This document shows, piece after piece, positions 45,886 to 55,777 of a DNA stretch of 64,000 nucleotides. How positions within the stretch are numbered: the stretch's first letter is position 1; each line of letters begins with the position of its first letter. Position numbers and translations under genes: made by a program. The DNA comes from Cinnamomum chago (lineage: Eukaryota > Streptophyta > Magnoliopsida > Laurales > Lauraceae). The DNA is taken from NCBI GenBank assembly GCA_038049695.1, contig CP142454.1, positions 17,182,501 through 17,246,500 of the forward strand, given 5' to 3'. A model generated the notes under the pieces. The model saw only the letters and a program-made list of their open reading frames with translations. It was not told the origin of the DNA and made no database searches.

Positions 45886-48286
45886 ATTGTTATATTCTTT
45901 AAACGATTGGCTTGATTGTATAAGTGTGTAATTGTATAAGTTGTGTAACAGCAACAGCAAGTATGCTGATTGTTTGACTCACTCATGTTCTTTAACTTTG
46001 TCATTAATTGTTCGCTATTTGACATATTGCCAATTTTTGTTTGAACAGAACCGTCAGAGTTATTTCCAACTCCCCAGGGATGCCAAAGTTTCTTCAACCA
46101 AGGCAGCATCCGGGAGAATGAATGGAAGAGTGAGAGGAAGGGGGGAAACCAGGAACCTAGCTAAAGATGTTACTGTAGAGTCTTCTTCTGTAAAAGAAAG
46201 AGCTTTCTGTATCCAAGAGATTTACAAAGCTTTTTGTGTTCGGTTTGTTCGACTAAATGGCATTCTTTTCACCCGTACGAGGTATCTCATTTTCATCATT
46301 GGAATTGTTCCCTTCCCCCCCTTTTGCACATGATCTGTGAAGTAACATTTTGTGTATTACTCTTTTTCTAGCATGGAAACATTTGGAGACATCTTCTCTT
46401 TGGTAGTAGGAAATTTGCATGATCTTCTTTCTTCTGGGCCAGAAGAAGAGCTGAATTTTGGTTCTGATGCTGCTGAAAATGGACTTTTCATTGTTAGGCT
46501 TATTGCCATTATCATATTCACAGTTCACAATGTCAGTAGGGAATCAGAAGGTCAATCATATGCTGATATCTTGCAGCGTTCAGTTCTGCTTCAGAATGCA
46601 TTTACTGCTGCCTTTGAGATCGTGGGACATATTCTCAAGAGATGTGTACAATTACAGGATTTATTGTCAAGCTATCTATTGCCTGCTGTTCTAGTTTTCA
46701 TGGAGTGGTTAGCTTGCCATCCAGATATTGCAACCGGTGTTGATGTTCAGGACAAACAGGCAGCAGCTAGATCATTCTTCTGGACTCAGTGCATATCTTT
46801 CTTGAACAAGCTTATATTGAGTGGGGTGGTGTCCATCAGTGGTGATGAAGATGAAACTTGCTTCTCAGACATGAGTAGGTATGATGAAGAGGAAACTGGT
46901 AATCGTCTTGCATTATGGGAGGACTTTGAACTGAGGGGATTTTCTCCTCTTCTTCCAGCACAACTCATTTTGGATTTTTCAAGGAAGCATTCCTATGGAA
47001 CTGGTGCTGGGAGCAAAGAGAAAAGAGCCCGTGCACAAAGGCTTCTAGCTGCTGGAAGGGCTCTTATGAGTGTGGTTCGTGTTGATCAGCAGGGGGTATA
47101 TTTTGATCCAAAACTGAAGATATTTGCAATTGGTGTTGAGCCTAAAAGGTCTCAGGATGAATTGATTTCTGCAGATATACCCATATCAAATGATATTAAG
47201 CATGAAATTCCAGTTGAGAAAACAAGGGATGCGAGGACTATGCAATCAACAAAGCAGTTAAATATGGAAGGGGAGGAAGAGGATGAAGTGATAGTTTTCA
47301 GGCCTACAACAGCTGAAAAGCACGCTGATGCGAGTACTCCAAACTTGACTTCTGTCGAGGTTCTTAAGTCTGTTGAGAATTCTTTTAAAGGTGACCGTGC
47401 AAGTTACTCTGGAGCCTTTTCTACATCACTTAGCAATCCTCAGCTGCAGGCATCTATTTTAAATGCCAATCCGCAACTTTCCATGTCTTTCTCAACTGTT
47501 ATCCCACAGTCATTACAGCATATTAATTCAAGCACTTCAAAGTGGAGTGTGGAAGAGCAAACATCATTCACTGATGGATTGAGAAATTTGAGCATTGCTG
47601 GAAATTCGGTACTGGCTAAAGCTGAGCTGCAGAAAGACTCTGGTGTTTCACAGCCCCTTTCATTTCCACTTCCCTTTTCCCTATCCACAAATTTTGCATC
47701 CCATGGAATGTTCTCAGGTGTGACAGGAGTTGCAGCAGCTGTTATACCTTCTAAGTTTGATTCAATTATGCCTTTTGGAATAAATGCCAATGATCAGATT
47801 GCAAAGCCACCAAATTTGCCTACAGTTCCAAGGAAAAGTCCAGTTAGCCGACCTGTAAGGCACTTTGGGCCCCCACCTGGGTTCAGCCCGGTTCCTCCTA
47901 AGCAGTCCAATGACACTGTGGTGGGTTTGGCTTCGAAGAATGAGAATCAGCTGGTGGATGACTATAGCTGGCTCGATGGTTATCAGTTGCCTCCTACTGA
48001 AGGCATTGATGCAAATAATTCCCTTAAGCATGTGAATATTGTGCACTCACATGTTCATGGCATTAGCAATAGCACAACTGGTATGGTGAGCTTCCCTTTT
48101 TCTGGAAAACATCTTGCTAGTGTGAATGCTGAAGTGGAAAACCAGGTAAGAAAGTTGGATTATCAGCTTGTTGAGCATCTGAAGCTTTCAAAGGAGCAGC
48201 AGTATCAACAAATCCAGCAAGGAGTTCAGCAGTTGCCTGATCAATATCAAGGGCAGTCACTGTGGTCGGGTCAATTCTTCGTGTGA
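41710..48286 (+). CDS. SMG7: SMG7 (EST1 family), nonsense-mediated mRNA decay factor
   Basis: Exons read 41710-41781, 44780-45385, 45593-45715, 46049-46281 and 46372-48286. All junctions are GT-AG with continuous phase, giving 982 residues. An in-frame TGA lies two codons before the ATG at 41710. The N-terminal 14-3-3-like EST1 TPR fold (about residues 25-260) includes ENYEAIILEDYEFSE, EIEYALWQLHYRRIEEFRAH, LVSCHRCLIYLGDLARYK and YYIQAASLWPSNGNPHHQ. The EST1 helical region follows (LAILASYSGDELVAVYRY, then large exon 6 regions such as VFMEWLACHPD). The C-terminal half is low-complexity with RPVRHFGPPPGFSPVPPK and a Gln-rich end. SMG7 binds phosphorylated UPF1 and directs transcripts to decay; in Arabidopsis it also functions in exit from meiosis and localises to P-bodies. 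The 1,915-bp last coding exon is typical of plant orthologues. Transposons occupy the 3-kb first coding intron. Confidence 0.96.
42068..43519. mobile_element. Non-autonomous DNA transposon in SMG7 intron (1.45 kb)
   Basis: The left end CCCTATAGCTTACCTTTAGA and the right end, reversed, CCCTGTAGCTTACCTCTAGA continue as inverted repeats for 36 bp (33 identical) and then loosely (CCTTCCCCAAA / CCTTCCCAAAG). No transposase frame inside. No clear target duplication. Confidence 0.7.
44055..44490. repeat. Intronic repeat family D, copy 2
   Basis: Direct relative of 40840-41170 (GAAATAGAGCTGTTTCAATT, ACTTGTCATA, TACTTTTTGAAAAAGAAG). Lies near the 3' end of the same SMG7 intron system. Confidence 0.6.
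45855..45882. repeat. Poly(A) run within SMG7 intron
   Basis: About 28 A residues following (CA)n, inside the 45716-46048 intron. It could be the tail of a small retroelement. Confidence 0.8.
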
Positions 48287-50230
48287 GACACTTGTACCAG
48301 AAAAAAGACGGTATGTTCCTTTTTTGGTCCTATGTTTCCATCAACATCATGATCAACATTTTCTGTGTTCCTTCTAACAATCTTTTAATAGTGTTCTATG
48401 GAACTTGACTGATTTTATTTTCTTCTGATTAAGGTCATGGATAATCTATTCTGGTGATAGGCTTGCAGCTTGGTGCTGTGAGTTCAGTCTCCACCTCAGC
48501 AGACCTTTCAATGTTGTTAAGTCTCTATCGGAGCATGGATAGTGATGGGAGCATTGCAGGCTTGTGCCTTGGTACAGGTGAGTTATTTTTTAATAAATTT
48601 TGTTACCATGTATTACATGACACTCAAGGATATGATCATCAGTTTTGATGACAGCATAGTGTACATGCATTCAAGGATAGGCATCGTGATGGTCCCACTT
48701 GTCAGGTTCAGTTACTATATTGTTAGAACTTGATAATTAATGATATGATCTATGAGGCAAAATGTTCTGTGTGAGTGAGAGATTTTGGCATCTATAACTG
48801 GGGCCCATACGTGACAATCCTAGCGCACCCTTTTATTGCTCATTATATTTCACGGTCTCCCATTTGAGTTCTAACTCTTAGATTCTCTCTCTCCAATTCA
48901 TCATCACCAAGAGAGAGAGAATCTAAGAGTTAGAACTCAAAGTAGATTCTCTTTCTTTAATTATGACTTAAGGAAATATTAAGTTTTCTAATGTAATTTG
49001 GATTTCCTAATGAGTTAAGGAAAGGGAGACTTTACCTTTAAAAGAAAGGGAGACGGGCAATCTGGCATCATCCCAAAAACCTCTAATTGGTACAAAAATG
49101 GGACACAGGAAGAGAGAAGCTAGAGTTCTTCCCCTTGGAAACCTATACTAAATCTTGATATAGGTTGATAATGACATCAATTATTTAGTTGAACCTTGAT
49201 TGTGCGTGGTGAATAAGATGTGGTTGATCCTCGTGGGCAACCTCAAATCTTCACAATTGGGTGTGTAATCCAGATCGATGCCTGGTACATCTGTGAATTT
49301 GTAGAGACCTTACCATCACGCACCAAACCTTCTGCATTGCGAAAGGCTAACAGTTTGGTCATGAAAGCAAGTTCTTTCAAGTTTCAACTAAAACTCATTG
49401 CTGATTCATCAACAGCTTTTTTTCTGATGGAGGTCAGGGAATAGAGAATCTGTCAATAAAGATTCAATCCATTAAATTATCATTTAGATGACCAAGGACA
49501 CTGTTTTTATAAAAAAGGGGTGTTGATGAGGTGCTATCGCAATTCTCAAATTTAATATTGGGTGAGTGGATGGGTAGGGCGTGGGGTGGGGGCAGTCAAA
49601 TATTGCAATAATTTTTCAAGTAATTGCTGCATCTCTCTCTCTCTCTCAGAAAAACCTGCATGTGTTTCAGTCAATACAAAGCACGTAGTTCCATCATCCC
49701 ATGTTTTTTACTTTCACGTTGTTGGGAAAGTACCAGTGTAGTCTTTTCGTAGATTGAACTGATCAATGATGTTAGAAGCCTCATCTATGTTCTCTCTTTG
49801 CTGGTTTTATCAGCAGGTGCAGAGCTCTCCAGACTGGAGGAAAGGGACAGCAGGTCGGTCTCAATGATGATATAACTAGTTGTCTTGTTTTGGTTGGATG
49901 GTCAAGATGCTTTTAAGTATGTTAAGATCTGAGAAAGGGCTTCGGCCTTCACAACATGATATTTCTACGTCAGGTGGTGGAGCGGAGAAGTGTTTATGCT
50001 ATATTGCAGCTGCAAAGTTACCTAAAGTCTTATGCTGCTGGAGATTAGTTGTATGCTTCTTGTAACCTGCAGCAGCAGAAGCTGATCTACGGGTGGTTAG
50101 CAGCCAAAAACCTTTCTAAATGCAAGTGTGCTTTAAGTTTGTGGTTGCTCGTGGTTATGGTTAAATTATAGAAGGGAAGAACCATATATCTATATATATA
50201 ATACTCAGATATAATAATAGCTCAAGGGAG
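48287..50230 (+). promoter_or_regulatory. SMG7 3' UTR with apparent introns
   Basis: A donor AAGACG|GTATGT lies 24 bases after the stop (48311). A candidate exon ends at GGTACAG|GTGAG (48577), with acceptor AG at 48460 or 48468. A last exon begins after CAGCAG at about 49817. Introns more than 50 bases beyond a stop codon mark a transcript for NMD; plant SMG7 mRNAs are known to be NMD targets, giving negative feedback. Exon positions are predicted from splice signals only. Confidence 0.6.
48863..48941. repeat. Perfect 31-bp inverted repeat, 17-nt loop
   Basis: Arms 48863-48893 and 48911-48941 are exact complements (TTTGAGTTCTAACTCTTAGA... against ...TCTAAGAGTTAGAACTCAAA). It lies in the presumed second 3' UTR intron of SMG7. 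Half of each arm is CT/GA repeat, half is unique sequence. Confidence 0.9.
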
Positions 50231-51600
50231 GAGCATGGTAATGATGGGCGTGGTTTGTAGTTTATGTTACCACCTTTTTTTCTTTTTCTTTTTCTTATTT
50301 TTTTTCAATTATGAATATTGCTGCATAATTATAGAATATCTTATTTTCTTTCTTTTTCTTAAATTGAACTGCTGCTATGAACAGTTGTTTGGCTTATTAA
50401 AACGTTTTGGTTTGTGTATTATGAATGTGACTCCCTCTCTCTCCCCCTCTCTCATATGTTAACTTTGGGTCTGTAGCGGGTTCCATATATGGCATCTTTC
50501 ACAAGATTTTTCAAAAGGAGTTTTGACATGTCCCAGGAACTCTATTGATTAGGCCTTACCATTTATTCATCCAAGTGAAGAGATGAAGGATGAATCCCTA
50601 GGTCTATTATGAATAAAATGTTGGGCATGATCCATGATAGTTGATAATAGTCTCTCACATGAGGATGCGTTGTTAGGGTTGAGTTGTGTACTGCCTTAAT
50701 TCATGTTCCAGCTACTGAGCTGAACGGATTACAGTAATTCTGTGGAGATCACATGAACGGCCTCAGTAGATACATGAGAAGGCTTAAAGAAAGTTGAAGG
50801 CCGAATTCATTGTTTAGAGTGGAGTCCATTGTATCAAAGAATTTTAGGTTACCTTCCACAGACGGGCTCCATTTGAATTTGTTGAGCTGTTCTCCATGTC
50901 CATGTTTGACAGCGAGGACATGTTCATGTGCTTTTTTTTCTTTTTTTGTTGGTAGGACTTGTTAATGTTGAAGGACAAGATTCCCCATTTCTTGGAAAGA
51001 TTTCTAGGTCATTCAAGACTAGAGTTGAGGGCAGTCAGTGGCCGATTCAGAATTTTTGTTAGAATTTTTTCACGTCAACAATACCAAAAGAGAGAGTATT
51101 TTATGTAAACAGGCAAAACTTTTTTTTATGCTCATCTCTCCTACTCAATTGAAGGGTCTTCCCATTCCCTTTTCCGAGTGATCATTAATTCATCATCATA
51201 AGCTAACATTTTTTTTAATCCCAGTGAAAGGGTGATTTGGGATTTAGTTTCCCAAGCGTTTTCACCGAAGGAGATGGGGCGATTGCTTTTTAGACGTGTG
51301 GGACACATCTATGCCGTTTCAAAATTCACCTGAGGTCCGTCCCTGAAGGCAGTGTTGAGACCCGGTTGTAGCAGTCTGCATGAGAGATTGATCGATTCCA
51401 CTCCTTTGGAGATGGAAGTGTGTCACTTAATCTATTCAATGGCAAGGGTGGTCCCCCTTGAAGGGAATATCAAAGTCAGTTGCATGCCCTAGCTATAGAT
51501 GCCAAAGTAGGGTGATTCTTGAATGCATTCATGATTAATTTAGGAAATATATGAAAATATGATGGGTCCACTACATGATTAAAATGATTTTTATATAAAG
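50231..51600. other. Spacer, no gene recognised
   Basis: AT-rich sequence between SMG7 and the ankyrin locus with no conserved frame. Confidence 0.4.
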
Positions 51601-51794
51601 GTTGAAAAATGAGTTTTTCGGTTTTGGAACAAAATTTTTATTTTTATTTTATTTTCTTTTCAGTTGCAACTGAAGGAGCTCTCATTTGTGAACGGTAATT
51701 GAAATTATATTAAGAAGAAAAAAGAGATACAAGCGGGAAGAAAGGTTGGGGGTAGGCCTAGCAAGTAGCGACGGCTAGCTGTGCTAGTGCACAT

Positions 51795-52005
51795 TTACAG
51801 TGCAACGTGAGAAATAAAGTCGAAGGGCAGTTTGGAAAGGAAAAGGAAAAGGAAAAACTCTCTTTTCTCTCTATGTTTCTTCTTTTAGGGTTGGGGTTAA
51901 TCAGCGTAGGATGCTTTACCTCCAACTCAAGGAAAGTGAAACCTTCGAATCATTTGATTTTGTCTTTCCTTTGCATAGGCCAGCGCCGGAATGCTTTCCA
52001 GCTAG
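51795..52005 (+). repeat. Upstream duplicate of the ankyrin-locus flank
   Basis: Direct relative of 54945-55145: GGGCAGTTT(G/C)GAAAG, GTTGGGGTTAATnAG, GATGCTTTACCTCCAA, AAGGAAAGTGAAACCTT and TTTGCAT(A/G)GGCC. It shows that a block including flank and ankyrin exon 1 was duplicated. Confidence 0.7.
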
Positions 52006-52229
52006 CTAGGTGAAACTAACTGTGTGGGGGATAATTTCACAATACTAAAATCGTGCCCAGCTCCGGTAAGAGTACCAGTTCGGCACCTCGGCTCAACCCA
52101 TCTCGCCCTAATTAGGGTTCCGGAGTCAGAATCGCGAACAGAACCCCATTCTGGAAAGGAAACGGCGAGATCTTCAAGATCCATTCCTATGCAATGGACT
52201 TTTGGTTTTTAGGCCTAATTCCATCGTTT

Positions 52230-52940
52230 AGACCTCGAAAAAGGCACTTCGGCCAGACAGCTCATCTCGGCCCAGTAGTCCACTTTGGCCAAACAGCTCC
52301 ATCTCAGCCAGATTGACTCTTCCACTTCGGCCAGACAGCTCCATCTCGGCCAGATAGTCCACCTCGGCCAGATAGCTCATCTTGGCCCAGTACTTCACCT
52401 CGGCCAAGTTCTCCATCTAGGCAGCAGTGTTAGATGACAAGACAGTCATGCTGCGGTACGAACTGACAGACAGGATGGGCGCCGAACGGTCACATCCACC
52501 AGAGATCGATGTATGGGCAGATGGGACATCTACTTTTCACCCACCTCCACTAAGGAAGCTTCCGGCTGAACTTCTCCCTACATATACAGGCAAGAGGTAA
52601 GCTCAACGGGAGGTATGTCATGGAGGCTCACACACAGTGCAAGGAGGTTCAGACACAGGGACCTCCCTTACTCTGAGCCCTCTCTTCTTCTCCACCTCAC
52701 TTCACCCTTTGTTCAGTGCCAGCACTAACTTAGGCGTCGGAGGGCCTTGCGCTGCCAACAGCCAGGGTCCCTGACCGTTGCTTCTCCTCGCTTTTCCAGG
52801 TTCCAGGCGTCTGATCCTTCTCCCAAGCTTCCAACAGCTCCATATCGTCTGAGACCCTTCGTGAAGCGGATAGCTCTCCAACTGTTTGGATAAGTCCTCA
52901 AAGGCACCCCCTATTCCTGTGAGTGATATTTTTTGCACTT
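52230..52940 (+). mobile_element. LTR fragment of a Gypsy-type retrotransposon
   Basis: A tandem minisatellite is followed by a TATA-like CTACATATACAGGC (about 52581) and then GTGCCAGCACTAACTTAGGCGTCGGAGGGCC (in part), the transcript-leader text common in plant Ty3/Gypsy LTRs. Higher GC than its surroundings. It separates the flank duplicate at 51.8 kb from the ankyrin relic at 53.2 kb. The ends were not resolved. Confidence 0.5.
52235..52425. repeat. Minisatellite, ~18-24 bp units
   Basis: About nine degenerate units of the type TCGGCCAGAtAGcTCcAtC (e.g. ACTTCGGCCAGACAGCTC, ACCTCGGCCAGATAGTCC), in the U3-like part of the LTR fragment. Unit lengths vary and there are no separate spacers. Confidence 0.85.
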
Positions 52941-53124
52941 ACAGTAACCTTTTGATTTATCTTAACCTTTATGCCTTTATCTATCTGCAATGGTCAGGCT
53001 CATAATCATTACGCTGAGATCATTATTTTACAGTTCAGTCTGTCTTTTTTGACTGAGGTGATCAGAGTGGGGAAGCTCATCTCCATGACCATCCCCAGGA
53101 GAGTCGAATTTTCTACTTTTTAAA

Positions 53125-53480
53125 CTATATTGAACAATTATTTATGGATGTTGATGGTGATAATATCCTCTTTAAAAGGGAAACAAAAGAGTTGGACATT
53201 GTGGGACCCAAAATGCTGCATTACCAATAAAGTCCCAAGCACTAAAACACTACAATTGCAACCCAAAAAAGAGACACAAAAAAAAAGAAGAAGAAGAGGC
53301 ATTTGCAATACTTGGCATCCGTAGATGATCTATCTGAAGAACCACCCTCTGCCCCGACAGACTCAGTATGACATGGCGAGTGGGAAGCTGTAGCCAAAAT
53401 CTACTCCAATCACAAAAAATAATCAGCCAAAAAACTTCCATGATGACTCTGGGGGGTTCTTTGTGCAATCACATTTCCAG
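53125..53480 (+). pseudogene. Degenerate ankyrin-gene 5' copy 1
   Basis: It preserves GATGTTGATGGTGATAATAT, CCTCTTTAAA, GGGACCCA, GCATT and CTTGGCATCC in the order seen upstream of the ankyrin gene. It then has GGCGAGTGGGAAGCTGTAGC and AAAATCTACTCCAATCACAAA, matching the exon-1 segment for D-G-x-W-x-A-V-x-K-I-Y. Stops and a long internal deletion destroy the frame. Confidence 0.6.
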
Positions 53481-54239
53481 GGAAGCATTTGTATAAGATC
53501 CTGTGTTGGGTGCATACGGCTTTATCAAGAAAAAGATATAAATATTCCTATTTTTTTTTGTTAAGGAAGATTTGGAAGTCTTACTTTCCTAGTAAGAAAT
53601 ACATTTTTTTAGCGAAAATAAAAGAAAAACATTTTCGCACAAGAGGAAATTAAAAGAGGAACCCATATTTCCTCTTCTTTGGCTTTACACAAACATATCC
53701 TCAAAGTTCTAACAACCTCATTCAATCACTTTTCTCCCACCAATTGGCAACGGATCCAATTTTGACACCTAAAGAATGAATAGATCTGTTCATTGTTGCC
53801 TTACTAGAAAAGAAAGCACACTTAAAATAGCGTCCAATTTCTTACATCTAGAAGTTTGGATCCTCCGAGTGTCTGTCATATGATTTCATAGTAAGAGTGA
53901 AACTCCACACTGAAGCCCATTTATTGAAATCAGAGCCACTCAGAATAGATACCACCTTAGTGCTATGAGGAGCTAGTGTCCAAAGTTTAGTCCAATAAGA
54001 GTAGGTTCCACCATAAATTGAATATATGATAATGATGTAATTAACACAAACAATCATATTTTATAAAATTGTATTAATCACATTTTGTACCATGTGCTTA
54101 ACCTAACAATGGAACAAACTTTCACTCAAGTAAAACTGTAGGACATCTTTTACTTTGAGAGGGCATTATTTTGACTTTTGAGCAGGTCATATTTCAATAG
54201 ATATCCCCCCACAGCAATTCTACTAGTTCCACTCGGAGA

Positions 54240-54715
54240 ATCCGGACTCTACAGCAATGGCTCCAAATGTCATTCATGCTTAGGGCTTCTCATTTATCCA
54301 ACTGGGTCCACCCCTCGGACAAAAAAACGGCCCTTGAGCATCATATCCACTTCTAAAGGGATAACAGATATTGATGTCGAACCCTAACGATTCATTCGGG
54401 CATCTCTCACTCTAACCATCTTTGAAAGATAATAATAATTTAAATATCTTGAAAATTGATGATGATGATATCCTCTTTAAAGGTTTAGGCATGGTGGTAC
54501 CCACATATTGCATTAGGCAATCTCACTTTTAAGCTACTATATTGTGGTTAGCTCGGCCTGGTTATAACCTACACACACAGTCCCAAGTCCCAAGCACTTG
54601 GCATTTACATTACATGGCATCCCAAGAATGCTGTTGTAAATACCTACACCAAGCACAAAATCATCATCCAAACTGCCATGATCACCAAATCAAAATGTTA
54701 AAAATGTTATGGGTC
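54240..54715 (+). pseudogene. Degenerate ankyrin-gene 5' copy 2
   Basis: It parallels 55440-56022: ATCATATCCACTTCTAAA, GGCATCTCTCACT, CACTTGGCATTTACATTACA and TGGCATCC. The sequence then jumps to AATGCTGTTGTAAA, ACCTACACCAAGCACAAAAT and CAAACTGCCATGATCACC. The 5' two-thirds of exon 1 is deleted between ATGGCATCC and the KIYTEHK segment, after which homology ends at CAAATCAAAA. Confidence 0.8.
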
Positions 54716-54944
54716 CACTGAATTATTCTCATGATTTCTTTAAAAAATGTTGAAAATGAATTTTACAGATTTGAAATATTTTGTACTTTTTTTTTTCAGA
54801 ATCAACTGCAAGATCCCTCATTTTAATATTAACCACTCAGATATTTTTTTATTACCAGAAAAAAAAACACACTCAGATATTTTTTTTATTAGGCCTTACA
54901 TGTTTTTTTTTATAAGGATGGAGCCAGCAAGGGCCAGTTGTGCA

Positions 54945-55145
54945 TGTGATAATTAAAGACGGAGGGCAGTTTCGAAAGAGAGAACTCTTTTTTTTTCTCT
55001 TTATATTTCTTGTAAGAGTTGGGGTTAATGAGAATAAGATGCTTTACCTCCAATGCAAGGAAAGTGAAACCTTGGAATCATTTGAATTATCTTTACCTTT
55101 GCATGGGCCAACACCAGAATTATGCTCTCATACAAGCTTTTCTTA
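54945..55145 (+). repeat. Downstream duplicate of the ankyrin-locus flank
   Basis: Partner of 51795-52005. It lies directly upstream of the ankyrin gene promoter region. Confidence 0.7.
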
Positions 55146-55713
55146 CAATCTTAGCATCCAAGCCATCTAGCGGGGCCCACTTGAAACCCCACAAATCATG
55201 GAACAGGAGGATCAAACGATCCAAGTGAGGCCAACCTAAATATTAAATTTGGTCAATTTAATAACTCTAACTCATTCATCTCCGGTCCACAAGTTTAACA
55301 GCTTTATATAAAATAATAAAATTGACCTATAGTGTGGTATAGATGCATATCTACATCACTCAGTGATATTTCTGATAATAATTTCCTCTTTAAAAGGGAA
55401 ACCAAGGAGTTTACACTTCCCAGCCTCGTTTAGAAATTATTCAAGTGGATCCACCCCTTCAAAAAAGAAAAAAGGGTGCCCTTTAGCATCATATCCACTT
55501 CTAAATTAGGGATCGACAATAGAAATTGAGGTCGGACTCAAATGCTTCATTTGGGCATCACTCACTTTTACCATCTTGAGATAATAGTTCAAATATGTTG
55601 ATGAATGATGGTGATGATGATGATAATATAGTCCTTAAAGGGGAAGCCAAAGAACTTGGGATGGTGGGTGGGACCCAGACGTTGCATTAGTCAATCTCAC
55701 ATAAGCTATTAAT

Positions 55714-55720
55714 TATATAA
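55714..55720 (+). promoter_or_regulatory. TATA box candidate of the ankyrin gene
   Basis: TATATAA, about 58 bases before the ATG at 55778, leaving room for a short leader. Confidence 0.5.
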
Positions 55721-55777
55721 GCATGGTTTGCTTGGCCTGGCTCAAACACTATCACAAGCGCTTGGCATTTACATTAC

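Noticed and set aside
45724..46109. Minus-strand frames with poly-Phe
   Set aside because: They read the poly(A)/(CA) run in an SMG7 intron.
52235..52425. CRISPR-like array
   Set aside because: Units are adjacent and degenerate without unique spacers, in a plant LTR. It is a minisatellite.
54940..55228. Possible upstream exon of the ankyrin gene (LYLQCKESETLESFE)
   Set aside because: The related text at 51.8 kb suggests a duplicated flank. There is no splice link to the ATG exon, and a TATA box lies between.
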